64,000 nucleotides of DNA from Methylobacterium frigidaeris (GCF_022179185.1 NZ_BPQJ01000009.1:154539-218538), one strand, 5' to 3'; counted from the first letter of the stretch, positions 16,924 to 26,231 are shown. A program made the numbers and translations. Notes: generated by a model not told the origin, from the sequence alone.

Positions 16924-18297
16924 TCAGCGCAGCCCGACGAGATGGAAGAAGCTGCCGCTGACCCGGCCGCGCCGGTGCCCGGCGAGGCCCAGAGGGCGCC
17001 CTTCCGCATCCGTGACCTCGGCCAGGGCCTCGTCCGGCCCCGGCGGCGGCGTGATCTCGCTGGCATAGTGGAATTCGTGCCCGACCAGGCCCTGCCCGGC
17101 GGCGCCGAGCGAGCCGGCGCCGACGAGCGTCGCGATCCGGTAGCCGAGATGCAGGCGGCGTCGCGCGTAGGAGGTCGCGACCGGCAGGAGGCCGGCCATG
17201 CGGTGGGTCGTGCCCTCTTCATCCTCCAGGCTCTCGCCCAGCACCATGTAGCCGCCGCACTCGCCGTGGACGGCCCGCGTCTCGGCGAAGGCGCGCACTC
17301 CGTCGAGGAAGCGCGACGCGGCGGCGATTCGACCGGCATGAAGTTCCGGATAGCCGCCGGGCAGCCAGCAGGCGTCGCAATCGGAGGGCGGCGCCTCGTC
17401 GGCGAGCGGTGAGAACGGGACGATCTCGGCTCCGGCCGCCCGCCATCCGGTCTCGAGGTGCGGGTAGACGAACGAGAACGCGGCGTCGCGCGCGACTGCG
17501 AGGCGCTGGCCGGGCGGCGGCGGGAGATGCCCGATCGACGAATGCCCGGACTCACGGGCCGGCACCCGACCGCCGGCGGCGGCCACCACCGCGTCGAGGT
17601 CGATCGAGGCCTCCGCCAGATCGGCCAGACGGTCGAGACGGGACTCCAGGTCCGCGGTCTCGCCGGCCTGGATCAAGCCGAGATGGCGCTCAGGAAGGAC
17701 GAGCGCGGCCTCCCGCGGCACAGCGCCGAGCACCGGGATCCCGATCCGGGTGAGGCCCACCTCGACGAGACGGCGGTGGCGCGGGCTCGCCACCTTGTTG
17801 AGGATCACCCCGGCCAGCGTCAGGCGCGGGTCGTAGGCCCGGACCCCGAGGGCGGTGGCGGCGGCGGATTGCGCCGCGCCCGAGACGTCGAGCACCAGCA
17901 CGACCGGCCAGCCGTAGCGGGCGGCGATGTCGGCATTGGCGCCGCTGCGGCCCTCTTCCGCGACGACGCCGTCGAACAGCCCCATCGAGCCCTCGGCCAG
18001 CAACAGGTCAGCCTCGTCTCCGGCCCGGCCCGCCACCGCGTCGAGGAGGGCGCCGTCCATGGCGAAGCTGTCGAGGTTGTAGCTCGGCCGGCCGGTGGCG
18101 GCGGCGTGGAAGGCCGGGTCGATGTAGTCCGGCCCGCATTTCGCCCCGGCGACCGCCAGCCCCCTCCGGCGCAGGGCCCGCAGCAGGGCGAGGGTCACGG
18201 TGGTCTTGCCGGAGCCGGAACGGGCGGCGGCGAGGAGGAGGCCGCTTGCGGGGCGTGCGGTCACGAAGGCTTCCATCTGATGACGATCGGGGCGCAT
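16924..18297 (-). CDS. cobB: cobyrinate a,c-diamide synthase (hydrogenobyrinic acid a,c-diamide synthase) CobB
   Basis: A 457-residue amidotransferase of the vitamin B12 pathway. Residues 24-32 form the P-loop AARSGSGKT of the synthetase domain, with KCGPDYIDPAFH following. The C-terminal glutaminase domain has LPGGYPELHA and the nucleophile Cys347 in HGECGGYMVLGESL. It uses glutamine and ATP to amidate the a and c side chains of hydrogenobyrinic acid before cobalt insertion by CobNST. It is transcribed towards the XRE gene and is divergent from cbiD, with only 33 bases between the two start codons. Confidence 0.95.
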   Translation of the reverse strand: MRPDRHQMEAFVTARPASGLLLAAARSGSGKTTVTLALLRALRRRGLAVAGAKCGPDYIDPAFHAAATGRPSYNLDSFAMDGALLDAVAGRAGDEADLLLAEGSMGLFDGVVAEEGRSGANADIAARYGWPVVLVLDVSGAAQSAAATALGVRAYDPRLTLAGVILNKVASPRHRRLVEVGLTRIGIPVLGAVPREAALVLPERHLGLIQAGETADLESRLDRLADLAEASIDLDAVVAAAGGRVPARESGHSSIGHLPPPPGQRLAVARDAAFSFVYPHLETGWRAAGAEIVPFSPLADEAPPSDCDACWLPGGYPELHAGRIAAASRFLDGVRAFAETRAVHGECGGYMVLGESLEDEEGTTHRMAGLLPVATSYARRRLHLGYRIATLVGAGSLGAAGQGLVGHEFHYASEITPPPGPDEALAEVTDAEGRPLGLAGHRRGRVSGSFFHLVGLR

Positions 18298-18330
18298 TCA
18301 CCGCGCCGCGCGGGGGTGATACCACGCCGC

Positions 18331-19434
18331 ATGGATGCGACACGACCACGGGAGAGCTTGCGCCGCGGCTGGACCACCGGCGCCTGCGCGGCCGCCGCCG
18401 CGAAGGCCGCCTATGCGGGCCTCGTCACCGGCGCCTTCCCGGACCCGGTCGAGATCCCGCTGCCGAGCGGCGCCCGCCCGGCCTTCGCCCTGGCGCGGAC
18501 CGGGACGGTCGATGGCGGCGCGCTCGCCGGGGTGGTCAAGGATGCCGGCGACGACCCGGACGTGACCCACGGGGTCCTGGTCCTCGCGACCGTGCGGCGG
18601 GGCTCGCCGGGCTCGGGCATCGCGTTCCGGGCCGGGCCCGGCGTCGGCACCGTGACCCGGGCCGGGCTGCCGCTGCCCGTCGGCGAGCCGGCGATCAACC
18701 CGATGCCCCGGCGGATGATCGCGGCGGCGATCGCGGAGGCGGCAACCGGCCTCGGCGGTCCGCCGGACGTGGTGGTGGAGATCGCGATCCCCGGCGGCGA
18801 GGCTCTGGCCCAGAAAACCCTGAACCCGCGGCTCGGCATTCTCGGCGGCCTGTCGGTGCTCGGCACGACCGGGGTGGTGGTGCCCTATTCCTGCGCCGCC
18901 TGGATCGACAGCATCCACCGCGGCATCGACGTCGCCCGCGCCGGTGCCCTCGACCACGTGGCGGGCGCCACCGGCTCGACCTCGGAGGAGGCGGTGGCGC
19001 GCCTGCACGGCCTGCCGCCCCAGGCCCTGATCGACATGGGCGACTTCGCCGGCGGCATGCTGAAATACCTGCGCCGCCACCCGGTGCCGCGGGTGACGGT
19101 GGCGGGCGGCATCGCCAAGATGGCGAAGCTCGGCCACGGCCTCCTCGACCTGCATTCGCGCTCGGGGCCGGTCGACCTCGCCTGGCTGTCGGAGCGCGTG
19201 GTGGAGGCCGGCGGCGCGCCCGACCTCGCCCGGCGGGCTGCCGGCGCCAACACCGCCCTCGAGGTTTTGCGCCTGGCGCAAGGGGGCGACCTGCCGCTGG
19301 CCGACCTGATCGCCCGCTACGCCTGGGCGACGGCGGCCAAGGCGCTGTCGGGCTCGGGCAGCTCGCTGGAGGTGGTGGTGTTCGACCGGGAGGGTGGCCT
19401 GGTCGGGCGGGCGCCGTTTCATCCGGTGGGGTGA
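18331..19434 (+). CDS. cbiD: cobalt-precorrin-5B (C1)-methyltransferase CbiD
   Basis: A 367-residue CbiD protein, recognisable from RRGWTTGACAAAAAKAAY near the N-terminus, the VVKDAGDDPDVTHG segment, and the FAGGMLKYLRRHPVPRVTVAGGIAKMAKLGHG block. CbiD methylates C1 of the corrin ring and was defined in the anaerobic pathway. Aerobic alphaproteobacteria with no cobF often carry it instead, and the other genes here are of the aerobic type. The ATG at 18331 is the first one compatible with the family N-terminus. It is divergent from cobB and convergent with cobM. Confidence 0.93.
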   Translation: MDATRPRESLRRGWTTGACAAAAAKAAYAGLVTGAFPDPVEIPLPSGARPAFALARTGTVDGGALAGVVKDAGDDPDVTHGVLVLATVRRGSPGSGIAFRAGPGVGTVTRAGLPLPVGEPAINPMPRRMIAAAIAEAATGLGGPPDVVVEIAIPGGEALAQKTLNPRLGILGGLSVLGTTGVVVPYSCAAWIDSIHRGIDVARAGALDHVAGATGSTSEEAVARLHGLPPQALIDMGDFAGGMLKYLRRHPVPRVTVAGGIAKMAKLGHGLLDLHSRSGPVDLAWLSERVVEAGGAPDLARRAAGANTALEVLRLAQGGDLPLADLIARYAWATAAKALSGSGSSLEVVVFDREGGLVGRAPFHPVG

Positions 19435-19480
19435 GGTTGAGGCGACGATCGCCGCGTCTTCATCGACCGTTCGGGCGCTG

Positions 19481-20242
19481 TTACGATCCGCTTCCTGGCC
19501 GGAACCGCCGGTCGTAATCCGCCGCGTAGAGCGCGCTCTCGCGAAACTCCGTCACGCCCAGCGCCGGGCCGACCAGGATCAGCGCCGTGCGCTCCAGCCC
19601 AGCCGCGGCGACCTGGCCCCCTATGCCGGACAGGGTGCCGCGCAAGACCCGCTCGTCCGGCCAGGTGGCGCGGAACACCACCGCGGCCGGGCAGTCCGGA
19701 CCGTAATGCGGGACCAGTTCGGCCACCACCGCGTCGATGACGTGGATCGACAGATGGACGGCGAGCGTCGCCCGGGTCGCCGCGAAGGCCGCGAGGCGCT
19801 CCGTGTCGGGCATGGACGAGGCGCGGCCGCTGGTGCGGGTCAGGACCACGGATTGCGCCACCTCCGGCACCGTCAATTCGCGCCCGAGTACTGCCGCGGC
19901 GGCCGCGAAGGCGGGCACGCCGGGGGTGAGATCGTAGGGGATGCCGAGGCGGTCGAGGCGGCGCGTCTGCTCGGCCACCGCGCTCCAGATCGAGAGGTCG
20001 CCGGAATGCAGCCGCGCCACATCGTGGCCGGCCGCGTGGGCCGCCGCCATCTCGGCGATGATCGCGTCGAGGGAGAGGGGCGCGGTGTCGACGATCCGGG
20101 CCCCGGCCGGGCACCAGGACAGGATCTCCGGCGCGACGAGCGAGCCGGCATGGAGGCAGACCGGGCAGCGGGCGATGAGGTCGCGGCCGCGCACGGTGAT
20201 GAGGTCGGCCGCGCCCGGGCCGGCACCGATGAAGTGGATCAT
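19481..20242 (-). CDS. cobM: precorrin-4 C11-methyltransferase CobM
   Basis: A 253-residue SAM-dependent tetrapyrrole methylase. It starts [19 protein letters not shown], the SAM-binding opening of this superfamily. It has [18 protein letters not shown] and [21 protein letters not shown], the motifs of the CobM/CbiF branch. It methylates C11 of precorrin-4. The ATG overlaps the stop of cobE (ATGA), so translation of cobL-cobE-cobM appears coupled. Confidence 0.95.
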   Translation of the reverse strand: MIHFIGAGPGAADLITVRGRDLIARCPVCLHAGSLVAPEILSWCPAGARIVDTAPLSLDAIIAEMAAAHAAGHDVARLHSGDLSIWSAVAEQTRRLDRLGIPYDLTPGVPAFAAAAAVLGRELTVPEVAQSVVLTRTSGRASSMPDTERLAAFAATRATLAVHLSIHVIDAVVAELVPHYGPDCPAAVVFRATWPDERVLRGTLSGIGGQVAAAGLERTALILVGPALGVTEFRESALYAADYDRRFRPGSGS

Positions 20243-20730
20243 GACGGGAGGGCGTCTCCGCTGGCGGCGAGGGCGCAGGTGGCGCCCGCAGAGGCGATGC
20301 GCGGCAGGACGAGGCGGCCGTCGGGCCCGGCCGCCGCCAGGGCCGCGGCCTCGGCCAGCGACCCGACGCCGCGCAGGGCCTCGATCCGCACCGAGCGGGT
20401 GACGACCCGGCGGCCGGCCTCGCGCAGGGCCTCGACCCCGATGGCGACGAGCGGCACGCCCAACGCCTCGGCCGCGTCGCGGATCGCCCGGTCGCCGGCC
20501 CGGTCCGCGGCGGTGGCGAGCGCCGCGAGGTGCGCGCTCGGGAGGTCGGCCTGGCGCAGCCCTTCGGCCACCAGCGCCAGGATCTCGTCGGCCGAGGTCG
20601 CGTGACGAAAGCCGATGCCGGCGACGAGCGCGCGGGGCGCCTCGGTGGCGGGCAAGCGGGCGGGGCCGTGCAGGACCGGCGGCGGCGGGGCGGCGCCCGG
20701 GACCCGCGCCTGGATGATCGAGAGCGTCAC
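20239..20730 (-). CDS. cobE: cobalamin biosynthesis protein CobE (CbiG C-terminal-domain-like)
   Basis: A 163-residue protein matching the CobE/CbiG_C domain. [25 protein letters not shown] is the conserved opening, followed by [27 protein letters not shown] and a C-terminal [18 protein letters not shown]. CobE is required in the aerobic pathway, but its exact role is unclear. The first 45 residues are Pro-rich and outside the domain. The GTG start at 20730 is preferred because it overlaps the cobL stop (GTGA), matching the coupling seen at most other junctions of this cluster. Confidence 0.82.
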   Translation of the reverse strand: MTLSIIQARVPGAAPPPPVLHGPARLPATEAPRALVAGIGFRHATSADEILALVAEGLRQADLPSAHLAALATAADRAGDRAIRDAAEALGVPLVAIGVEALREAGRRVVTRSVRIEALRGVGSLAEAAALAAAGPDGRLVLPRIASAGATCALAASGDALPS

Positions 20731-21971
20731 GGCTTGGTCAGCGCCCATTGCGTCACCGGCATCGCCGGACGCCAGCCGGTGAGATGGCCGACCGGCTCGG
20801 CCCGTGCGACCGAGAGGCGCCGCAAGGTGCCGCCATGCTCGGCGTGGAGGCGCAGCAGCAGGGCCTCGCTCTCCAGTGTCACCGCGTTGGCGACGAGGCG
20901 CCCGCCGACCGGCAGGGCCTCCAACACCGTCGCGACCAGGGACGGATCGGAGACGCCGCCGCCGAGGAAGGCCGCGTCCGGCGCCGGCAGCCCGGCGAGG
21001 CTCGCGGGGGCGCGGCCAACTACGACTCGGATGTCGGGCGCGCCGAGAGTGAGCGCGTTGCGGTGGATGCGGGCGGCGCGCTCCTCCCTGGCCTCGACCG
21101 CGACCGCGCGGTTGGCCGGGTGGCGCAAGCACCACTCGATACTGACCGAGCCGGAGCCGGCACCGACATCCCACAGGAGCTGGCCGGCGCGGGGGCGCAA
21201 GGCCGCGAGGGTGATCGCGCGGATCTCGGCCTTGGTGAGCTGGCCGTCATGCTCGAACCAGGCATCGTCGAGGCCGGGGCTGAGCGGGATCACCCGCGCG
21301 TCGGGCTCGGCCACCACCTCGACCGCGACCGTGTTGAGCGGGTCGATCCCGCTCTCGGAGAAACCCGCCGCGCGGGCAGTGCGGCGGTGCTCGCGGGGCC
21401 CGTTCATCGCCTCGAGCACGGTCAGGCGCGAATGCGGGAAGCCGCGCTCGGTCAGGAGGGCGGCAAGCTTCTCCGGCGTTGTCCCGTCCCAGGACAGGAC
21501 GAGGAGCTGGGCGCCGGGCTGGAGATAAGGGATCACCCGCTCCAGGGCCCGCCCGTGCAGGGTCAGGCAGGCCACCTCGGCGAGCGGCCAGCCGAGGCGG
21601 GACGCCGCCAGGCTGAACGCCGAGGCCTGCGGAAAACCGGCGATCTCGCCCGCCGGCACCAGCCGCGCCAGCTCGGCGCCGACGCCGTAATGGAAGGGAT
21701 CGCCGGAGGCGAGCACGCAGGTCGGCCGGCCGCGACGGGCGAGGATCGCCGGATAGGCGTCGGAGAGCGGGCTCGGCCAGGCCAGTGTCTCGGCGGAGAG
21801 CGGCGCGGCGAGTTCCAGATGGCGACGCCCGCCGACCACCAGCCCGGCGCCGTCGAGAGCCGCGGCGGCGGCGGGCGAGAGCCCGGCCCGTCCATCCTCG
21901 CCGATGCCGACGATGAACAGCCAGGGTGCGGCGCTCGACTCGAGGAGAGCCTCAGGCGAGAAGGCGGCCAT
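20727..21971 (-). CDS. cobL: precorrin-6Y C5,15-methyltransferase (decarboxylating) CobL
   Basis: A 414-residue bifunctional enzyme. The N-terminal CbiE-like methylase ([38 protein letters not shown]) is fused to a C-terminal CbiT-like methyltransferase/decarboxylase with the SAM site [16 protein letters not shown]. It methylates C5 and C15 and decarboxylates the C12 acetate. The ATG at 21971 shares bases with the divergent cobK ATG at 21970 on the opposite strand. An alternative upstream reading from 21998 adds an unlikely Arg/Met-rich leader inside cobK and is not favoured. Confidence 0.94.
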   Translation of the reverse strand: MAAFSPEALLESSAAPWLFIVGIGEDGRAGLSPAAAAALDGAGLVVGGRRHLELAAPLSAETLAWPSPLSDAYPAILARRGRPTCVLASGDPFHYGVGAELARLVPAGEIAGFPQASAFSLAASRLGWPLAEVACLTLHGRALERVIPYLQPGAQLLVLSWDGTTPEKLAALLTERGFPHSRLTVLEAMNGPREHRRTARAAGFSESGIDPLNTVAVEVVAEPDARVIPLSPGLDDAWFEHDGQLTKAEIRAITLAALRPRAGQLLWDVGAGSGSVSIEWCLRHPANRAVAVEAREERAARIHRNALTLGAPDIRVVVGRAPASLAGLPAPDAAFLGGGVSDPSLVATVLEALPVGGRLVANAVTLESEALLLRLHAEHGGTLRRLSVARAEPVGHLTGWRPAMPVTQWALTKP

Positions 21972-22725
21972 GCGCATCCTCATCCTGGGCGGCACCACAG
22001 AGGCCGCGAGCCTGGTCCGGCTGCTCGCCGATCACGCGGCTTACGACGTCACCCTGTCGCTCGCCGGGCGCACGGCGGCGCCGCTCTCGCTGCCGGCACG
22101 TACCCGCATCGGCGGCTTCGGCGGGGCGGAGGGACTCGCGGCCTACCTGCGCGAGCACGCGATCGCCGCGCTGATCGACGCCACGCATCCCTTCGCCAAG
22201 GTCATCTCCCGCAACGCAGCCGTGGCGAGCCGGGAGGCGGAGGTACCGCTCCTCGCGGTCCGGCGCCCGGCCTGGACACGGGAGCCCGGGGACGAGTGGC
22301 GCGAGGTCGACAGCGTGGCGCAGGCCGTGCCGGCCCTCGGCGAAGCCCCGCGCCGGGTGTTCCTGACGGTCGGCCGCCTCGAACTCGCCGCCTTCGCGGC
22401 GGCCCCCCGACACCGCTACCTCGTGCGCACCATCGAGCCGGTCGGCGACGCGCTGCCGGGGATCGACGTCACGACGATCGAGGCCCGCGGGCCCTTCGGC
22501 GCGGCGGAGGAGGCCGACCTGATGCGCCGCCACGGCGTCGAAGTGCTGGTGACCAAGAATTCCGGCGGGGCGGCAACCTACGGCAAGATCGCGGCGGCGC
22601 GCGCCTTGCGCCTGCCCGTGGTGATCGTGCGCCAGCCCCGTCTGCCGGAGGTCGCACAGGTGGCGGAGGCCGGCGCCGCCCTGGACTGGCTGGAGGCTCA
22701 TCGGGCGACGGACCGCGGCGTGTAG
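21970..22725 (+). CDS. cobK: precorrin-6A reductase CobK
   Basis: A 251-residue NADPH-dependent reductase beginning [21 protein letters not shown]. It has the conserved block ALIDATHPFAKVISRNAAVASREAEVPLLAVRRPAW and near the C-terminus VEVLVTKNSGGAATYGKIAAAR. It reduces precorrin-6A to dihydro-precorrin-6. It is the only plus-strand gene between cobJ and cobL. Its last 28 bases overlap the convergent end of cobJ, and its start codon abuts that of cobL, so it must be expressed from a promoter within cobL. Confidence 0.95.
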   Translation: MRILILGGTTEAASLVRLLADHAAYDVTLSLAGRTAAPLSLPARTRIGGFGGAEGLAAYLREHAIAALIDATHPFAKVISRNAAVASREAEVPLLAVRRPAWTREPGDEWREVDSVAQAVPALGEAPRRVFLTVGRLELAAFAAAPRHRYLVRTIEPVGDALPGIDVTTIEARGPFGAAEEADLMRRHGVEVLVTKNSGGAATYGKIAAARALRLPVVIVRQPRLPEVAQVAEAGAALDWLEAHRATDRGV

Positions 22726-23453
22726 ACGAAGGGCGCCCGACCCTCGCGCGGGATCAGCCGGGTCGCGCTCGCCCCGATCATCACCAGGGTCGCCATGTCG
22801 GCCGAGGCCTCGCGCGCCTCGGCGAGGGACAGGATGCGGATCGCCTCGTCGGGCCGGCCGACGGCGCGGGCGAGGATCACGGGCGTATCGGGGGCGCGGT
22901 GCTCGGAGGCGAGCGCGAGGGCCGCGCCGAGCTGCCAGGGCCGGGCCCTTGAGATCGGGTTGTAGAGCGCCACCACGAGGTCGGCCGCCAGCACGGCATT
23001 GAGCCGGGCGGTGACGACCTCCCAGGGCTTGAGGTTGTCCGACAGCGAGATCGCGCAGAAATCGCCGCCGAGCGGAGCGCCGACGCGCGCCGCTGCCGCC
23101 AGCATCGCGGTGATGCCGGGCTCGACCGTGACGGAGAGCGAGCGCCAGGCCGGATCGCCCGCCTCCAGCGCCTCGAAGAGCGCCGCCGCCATGGCGAAGA
23201 CGCCGGGATCGCCGCCCGACACCACCGCGACCCGTCGGCCCGCGGCGGCCAGTTCCAGGGCGTGGCGGGCGCGGTCGACCTCGACCCGGTTGTCGCTGGC
23301 GTGGCGCACGAGACCCGGCCGCTCCGGCACCCGGGCGACGTAAGGAATGTAGCCGATCAGATCCTGCGCCGCGTCGAGCGCTGCGGAGGCGGCCGGCGTG
23401 AGGTAGCGCGGGTCGCCGGGCCCGAGGCCGATCACCGTCACGGAGCCGCTCAC
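22698..23453 (-). CDS. cobJ: precorrin-3B C17-methyltransferase CobJ
   Basis: A 251-residue methylase that also drives ring contraction. It has SVTVIGLGPGDPRYLTPAASAAL at the N-terminus, IGYIPYVARV, VVSGGDPGVFAMAAALFEAL and the conserved LSDNLKPWEVVTARL. It acts on precorrin-3B made by CobG, methylating C17 to give precorrin-4. The GTG start overlaps the cobI stop by 4 bases (GTGA). It is the last gene of the long minus-strand operon starting at cbtB. Confidence 0.95.
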   Translation of the reverse strand: MSGSVTVIGLGPGDPRYLTPAASAALDAAQDLIGYIPYVARVPERPGLVRHASDNRVEVDRARHALELAAAGRRVAVVSGGDPGVFAMAAALFEALEAGDPAWRSLSVTVEPGITAMLAAAARVGAPLGGDFCAISLSDNLKPWEVVTARLNAVLAADLVVALYNPISRARPWQLGAALALASEHRAPDTPVILARAVGRPDEAIRILSLAEAREASADMATLVMIGASATRLIPREGRAPFVYTPRSVAR

Positions 23454-24244
23454 GGCCGGCGGCCCTCGCCCGGCACCAGCACCATCGAGAAATAGGGCGC
23501 GCGGTCGTCCGGCTTCTCGTTCAGCGGCGTCACGCTCTCGCCCGCCATGGTGCCGCGCTCGACATAGACCGCGCGGCCGATCAGCCCGGCCTCGGTCAGC
23601 GCGGCGCGCACCTTCGGCAGGTGGCGGCCGAGCTTCATCACCACGGCGGCATCCGTCGTGCGCAGGCGCGCGACCAGGGTCGCGTGAGGCAGGGTGGCGG
23701 GCAGCACCGTCAGCACGTCGTCGCCCCAGGTGATCGGGGTGTTGGCCCGGGTCCAGCAGCCCGACATGCCGGTGACGCCCGGAACCACCTCGACCGGGAA
23801 GCGGTCCTTCAGCCGGCGCCACAGATGCATGAACGAGCCGTAGAAGAACGGGTCGCCCTCCGACAAGATGGCCACGTCGCGGCCTGCCCCCAGCACTTCG
23901 GCGAGGCGCCCCGCCGCCTCGTCGTAGAAGGCGGCGAGCGCCGCCACGTAGGCCGGATCCTCGGGGTGCAATTCGGTGGTGTAGGGGTAGGGCAGCGGCC
24001 ATTCGCGGGCCGGGTCCTGCACCACGGCATCCGCGATGGTGCGGGCATTGCCGCGCTTGCCGGCCTTGCAGAAATGCACGAGGTGATGGGCGCGCTCCAG
24101 CACCCGCACCGCCCGCACGGTGAGGTAATCCGGATCGCCCGGCCCCATGCCGACGCCGTAGAGCGTGCCGGTCACGGCCGCGACCGGGGCGGAGGGGATC
24201 TCGGCCGGCTCCGGCGTCGCGAAATCCGACGGCCCGTCCATCAC
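23450..24244 (-). CDS. cobI: precorrin-2 C20-methyltransferase CobI
   Basis: A 264-residue SAM-dependent methylase. It has GTLYGVGMGPGDPDYLTVRAVRVLERA near residue 26, AILSEGDPFFYGSFMHLWRRL and VVPGVTGMSGCWTRANTPITWGDD, all typical of CobI/CbiL. It makes precorrin-3A. Two adjacent ATGs (24244 and 24241) overlap the cobH stop, and either could be used. The first 25 residues are a variable Pro/Ala leader. Confidence 0.95.
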   Translation of the reverse strand: MMDGPSDFATPEPAEIPSAPVAAVTGTLYGVGMGPGDPDYLTVRAVRVLERAHHLVHFCKAGKRGNARTIADAVVQDPAREWPLPYPYTTELHPEDPAYVAALAAFYDEAAGRLAEVLGAGRDVAILSEGDPFFYGSFMHLWRRLKDRFPVEVVPGVTGMSGCWTRANTPITWGDDVLTVLPATLPHATLVARLRTTDAAVVMKLGRHLPKVRAALTEAGLIGRAVYVERGTMAGESVTPLNEKPDDRAPYFSMVLVPGEGRRP

Positions 24245-24873
24245 TCGACCTCGCTGGCGAGGGCGTTGACGGCCGCCGCCGCCATGGCGCTGCCGCCGCG
24301 CCGGCCGCGCACCACCAGGAACGGCACCCGCCCGTCGGCGGCGAGCGCGTCCTTCGATTCGGCCGCGCCCACGAAGCCGACCGGCACGCCGATCACCGCG
24401 GCCGGGGGCGCCACGCCCTCGTCCAGCATCTCGAGCAGGCGGAACAGGGCGGTCGGTGCGTTACCGACGGCCACCACCGATCCGGCGAGCCGGTCGCGCC
24501 ACAATTCCATCGCGGCGGCGGTGCGGGTGGTGTCGAGGGACTTGGCCAGGTCCGGCACCCGGGGATCGGAGAGGGTGCAGACGACCTCGTTGCCCGCCGG
24601 CAGCCGCGCCCGGGTGACGCCATCGGCGACCATGCGGGCGTCGCACAGGATCGGGGCGCCGCGGCGGAGCGCGCGCTCGGCGGCCTCGGCGAAGTCCGGC
24701 GACAGGTCGATATCGGCGGGCAGATCGGTCATGCCGCAGGCATGGATCATCCGCACCGCCACCCGCTCGGCGGCGCCGTGGAAGCGCGCGAGGTCGGATT
24801 CGGCGCGGATCATCGCGAAGGAGCGCGCGTAGATGGCGGCGCCGTCGCGGATGTAGTCGAGGCGCGGGTTCAT
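24241..24873 (-). CDS. cobH: precorrin-8X methylmutase CobH
   Basis: A 210-residue isomerase that moves the methyl group from C11 to C12 to give hydrogenobyrinic acid. His44 in RMIHACGMTDL corresponds to the catalytic histidine of the family. The segments GAPILCDARMVADGVTR and PAAVIGVPVGFVGAAESKDAL are also conserved. The gene overlaps cobG by 4 bases at its start and cobI at its end, so it is tightly embedded in the operon. Confidence 0.95.
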   Translation of the reverse strand: MNPRLDYIRDGAAIYARSFAMIRAESDLARFHGAAERVAVRMIHACGMTDLPADIDLSPDFAEAAERALRRGAPILCDARMVADGVTRARLPAGNEVVCTLSDPRVPDLAKSLDTTRTAAAMELWRDRLAGSVVAVGNAPTALFRLLEMLDEGVAPPAAVIGVPVGFVGAAESKDALAADGRVPFLVVRGRRGGSAMAAAAVNALASEVE

Positions 24874-26231
24874 GCGGGCTCCCGGAATGCGTCTCTCAGG
24901 CCGGAGGGGTCGTCAAGAGTGGGTCGAGCTCGTGTGCTCTCTAGCCGCTCCAGCACGGCGCCGAAAGTCAGGACGAGGTTGGTCTCTGTGCCTGCGTTGC
25001 CGTGCAGCACCACCCCGTAGCGGCCATCGGGCCGGCCGACCAGGGTGAGGGTGGCGGGGCCCGGTTGGGCGCATCCCTTCGGGCAGCCGGAGACGTGGGC
25101 GGTGGCGCCGTCCTTCGCGAGAGGAGCGAATGCGGCGGCGAGGCGGGGCGCATCGCCCTGCGCCGGCGTGCCGCCGGAGGCGCAGGCCGGCGCCCCGGGA
25201 CAGGCGGCCACGGCCCGGCGCGGGTCGGTGGGATCGACGATCAGGCCGGCGGTCTCGGCTTCCTCGCGCAGGGTCGCGGCTTCGGAAGCGCCGCGGGCGG
25301 CCAGGGCGAGGCCGCGACTCGGCGTGAGGGCGAGATGGCTGTCGCCGTGCGACTCGCTCCAGGCGGCGAGGCGGTCGAGGAGGGCGGCATTGCAGCGGCC
25401 GAAGGGCAGCTCGACGAGGAGCGCGTGGCCGTGCAGGCCGGCGGGGAGGGCGGTGCTCGCCGGGGGCGGCTCGCCCAGGGCGAGATGAGCCAGGAGGGTG
25501 TGGCGCTGCGGGTCGGAGAGCGCGCGCATGCGGCGGGCGCCGGAGGCGGCGAGGCCGTGCAGGAGGCTGCGCAGGGTGGCGAGGGCGGTGGGGGCGGGGA
25601 GCGGTGCGAGCCAGAGCGGGCCGGACGATGTGGCGACGGCGAGTTGGAGCGCGGGAAGCACCCCCTCTCTCCAATCGACAGGGCCCCGCGGCACACCGTC
25701 GATTCCAGATAAAAGCGCGGGATCCCCTCTCCCGTGTGGGAGAGGGGTAGGGGTGAGATCCGAAGCGACACGCACCCGCAGATCCGCCTCGACCGGCCCG
25801 AGCCCGCCTGCTGCATCCTCCACCGCCACCAGCGTCTTCGCCGGCAGGCCGGGCACCTCGCGGCCGATCGCCTCCACCGCCGCGACGATGCTGAGGCAAG
25901 CCATTCGGGCGAGCGGCGGGCTGAGCGTCAGCCGCTGCGGCCCGCCGTCATGGCGCACGTCGCCGAGGCCCGCCTCGCTCAGGATCGCAACGACGCGCCC
26001 ATGGCTCTCCGCCGTCACACCGCGGATCTGCAGGTTGCCCCGGGCGGTCACGTCGAGGAGGCCGTTGCCGCCCTCCCGGGCGGCGCGGGCCGCGGCGCGG
26101 GCCTGATCCGCGGTCAGCCGTCCGGCAACCGGATGGAGACGAACGAGAAGGCCATCGCCGGTCGGCATCGGCCGGGCGAGACCCGGGCACCAGCCGCGCC
26201 GCGGCGCCGGGTTCACGGGGGCGATGCTCAT
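24870..26231 (-). CDS. cobG: precorrin-3B synthase CobG, with an in-frame palindromic insert
   Basis: A 453-residue sulfite/nitrite reductase-like monooxygenase that uses O2 to make precorrin-3B, the hallmark of the aerobic B12 pathway. The N-terminal ferredoxin-like half begins RRGWCPGLARPMPTGDGLLVRLHP. The C-terminal half has FeS/heme cysteines in CPGAPACASG and VSGCPKGCAQPG. About residues 160-190 (DLTPTPLPHGRGDPALLSGIDGVP...) are encoded by a palindromic repeat unrelated to the family, yet the frame stays open. The ATG overlaps the cobN stop (ATGA). The enzyme is probably functional if the insert lies in a surface loop. Confidence 0.93.
   Translation of the reverse strand: MSIAPVNPAPRRGWCPGLARPMPTGDGLLVRLHPVAGRLTADQARAAARAAREGGNGLLDVTARGNLQIRGVTAESHGRVVAILSEAGLGDVRHDGGPQRLTLSPPLARMACLSIVAAVEAIGREVPGLPAKTLVAVEDAAGGLGPVEADLRVRVASDLTPTPLPHGRGDPALLSGIDGVPRGPVDWREGVLPALQLAVATSSGPLWLAPLPAPTALATLRSLLHGLAASGARRMRALSDPQRHTLLAHLALGEPPPASTALPAGLHGHALLVELPFGRCNAALLDRLAAWSESHGDSHLALTPSRGLALAARGASEAATLREEAETAGLIVDPTDPRRAVAACPGAPACASGGTPAQGDAPRLAAAFAPLAKDGATAHVSGCPKGCAQPGPATLTLVGRPDGRYGVVLHGNAGTETNLVLTFGAVLERLESTRARPTLDDPSGLRDAFREPA
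25711..25750 (-). repeat. palindromic repeat element inside cobG
   Basis: CCCCTCTCCC, a 4-base loop and GGGAGAGGGG form a perfect 10-bp stem at 25724-25747, preceded by AAAAGCGCGGG. The same arrangement (AAAGCGCGGG then TCTCCCCG / CGGGGAGA) recurs in the intergenic gap at 30193-30233. On the coding strand it reads LTPTPLPHGRG, a peptide commonly produced where this kind of dispersed repeat falls in a gene. Confidence 0.8.
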
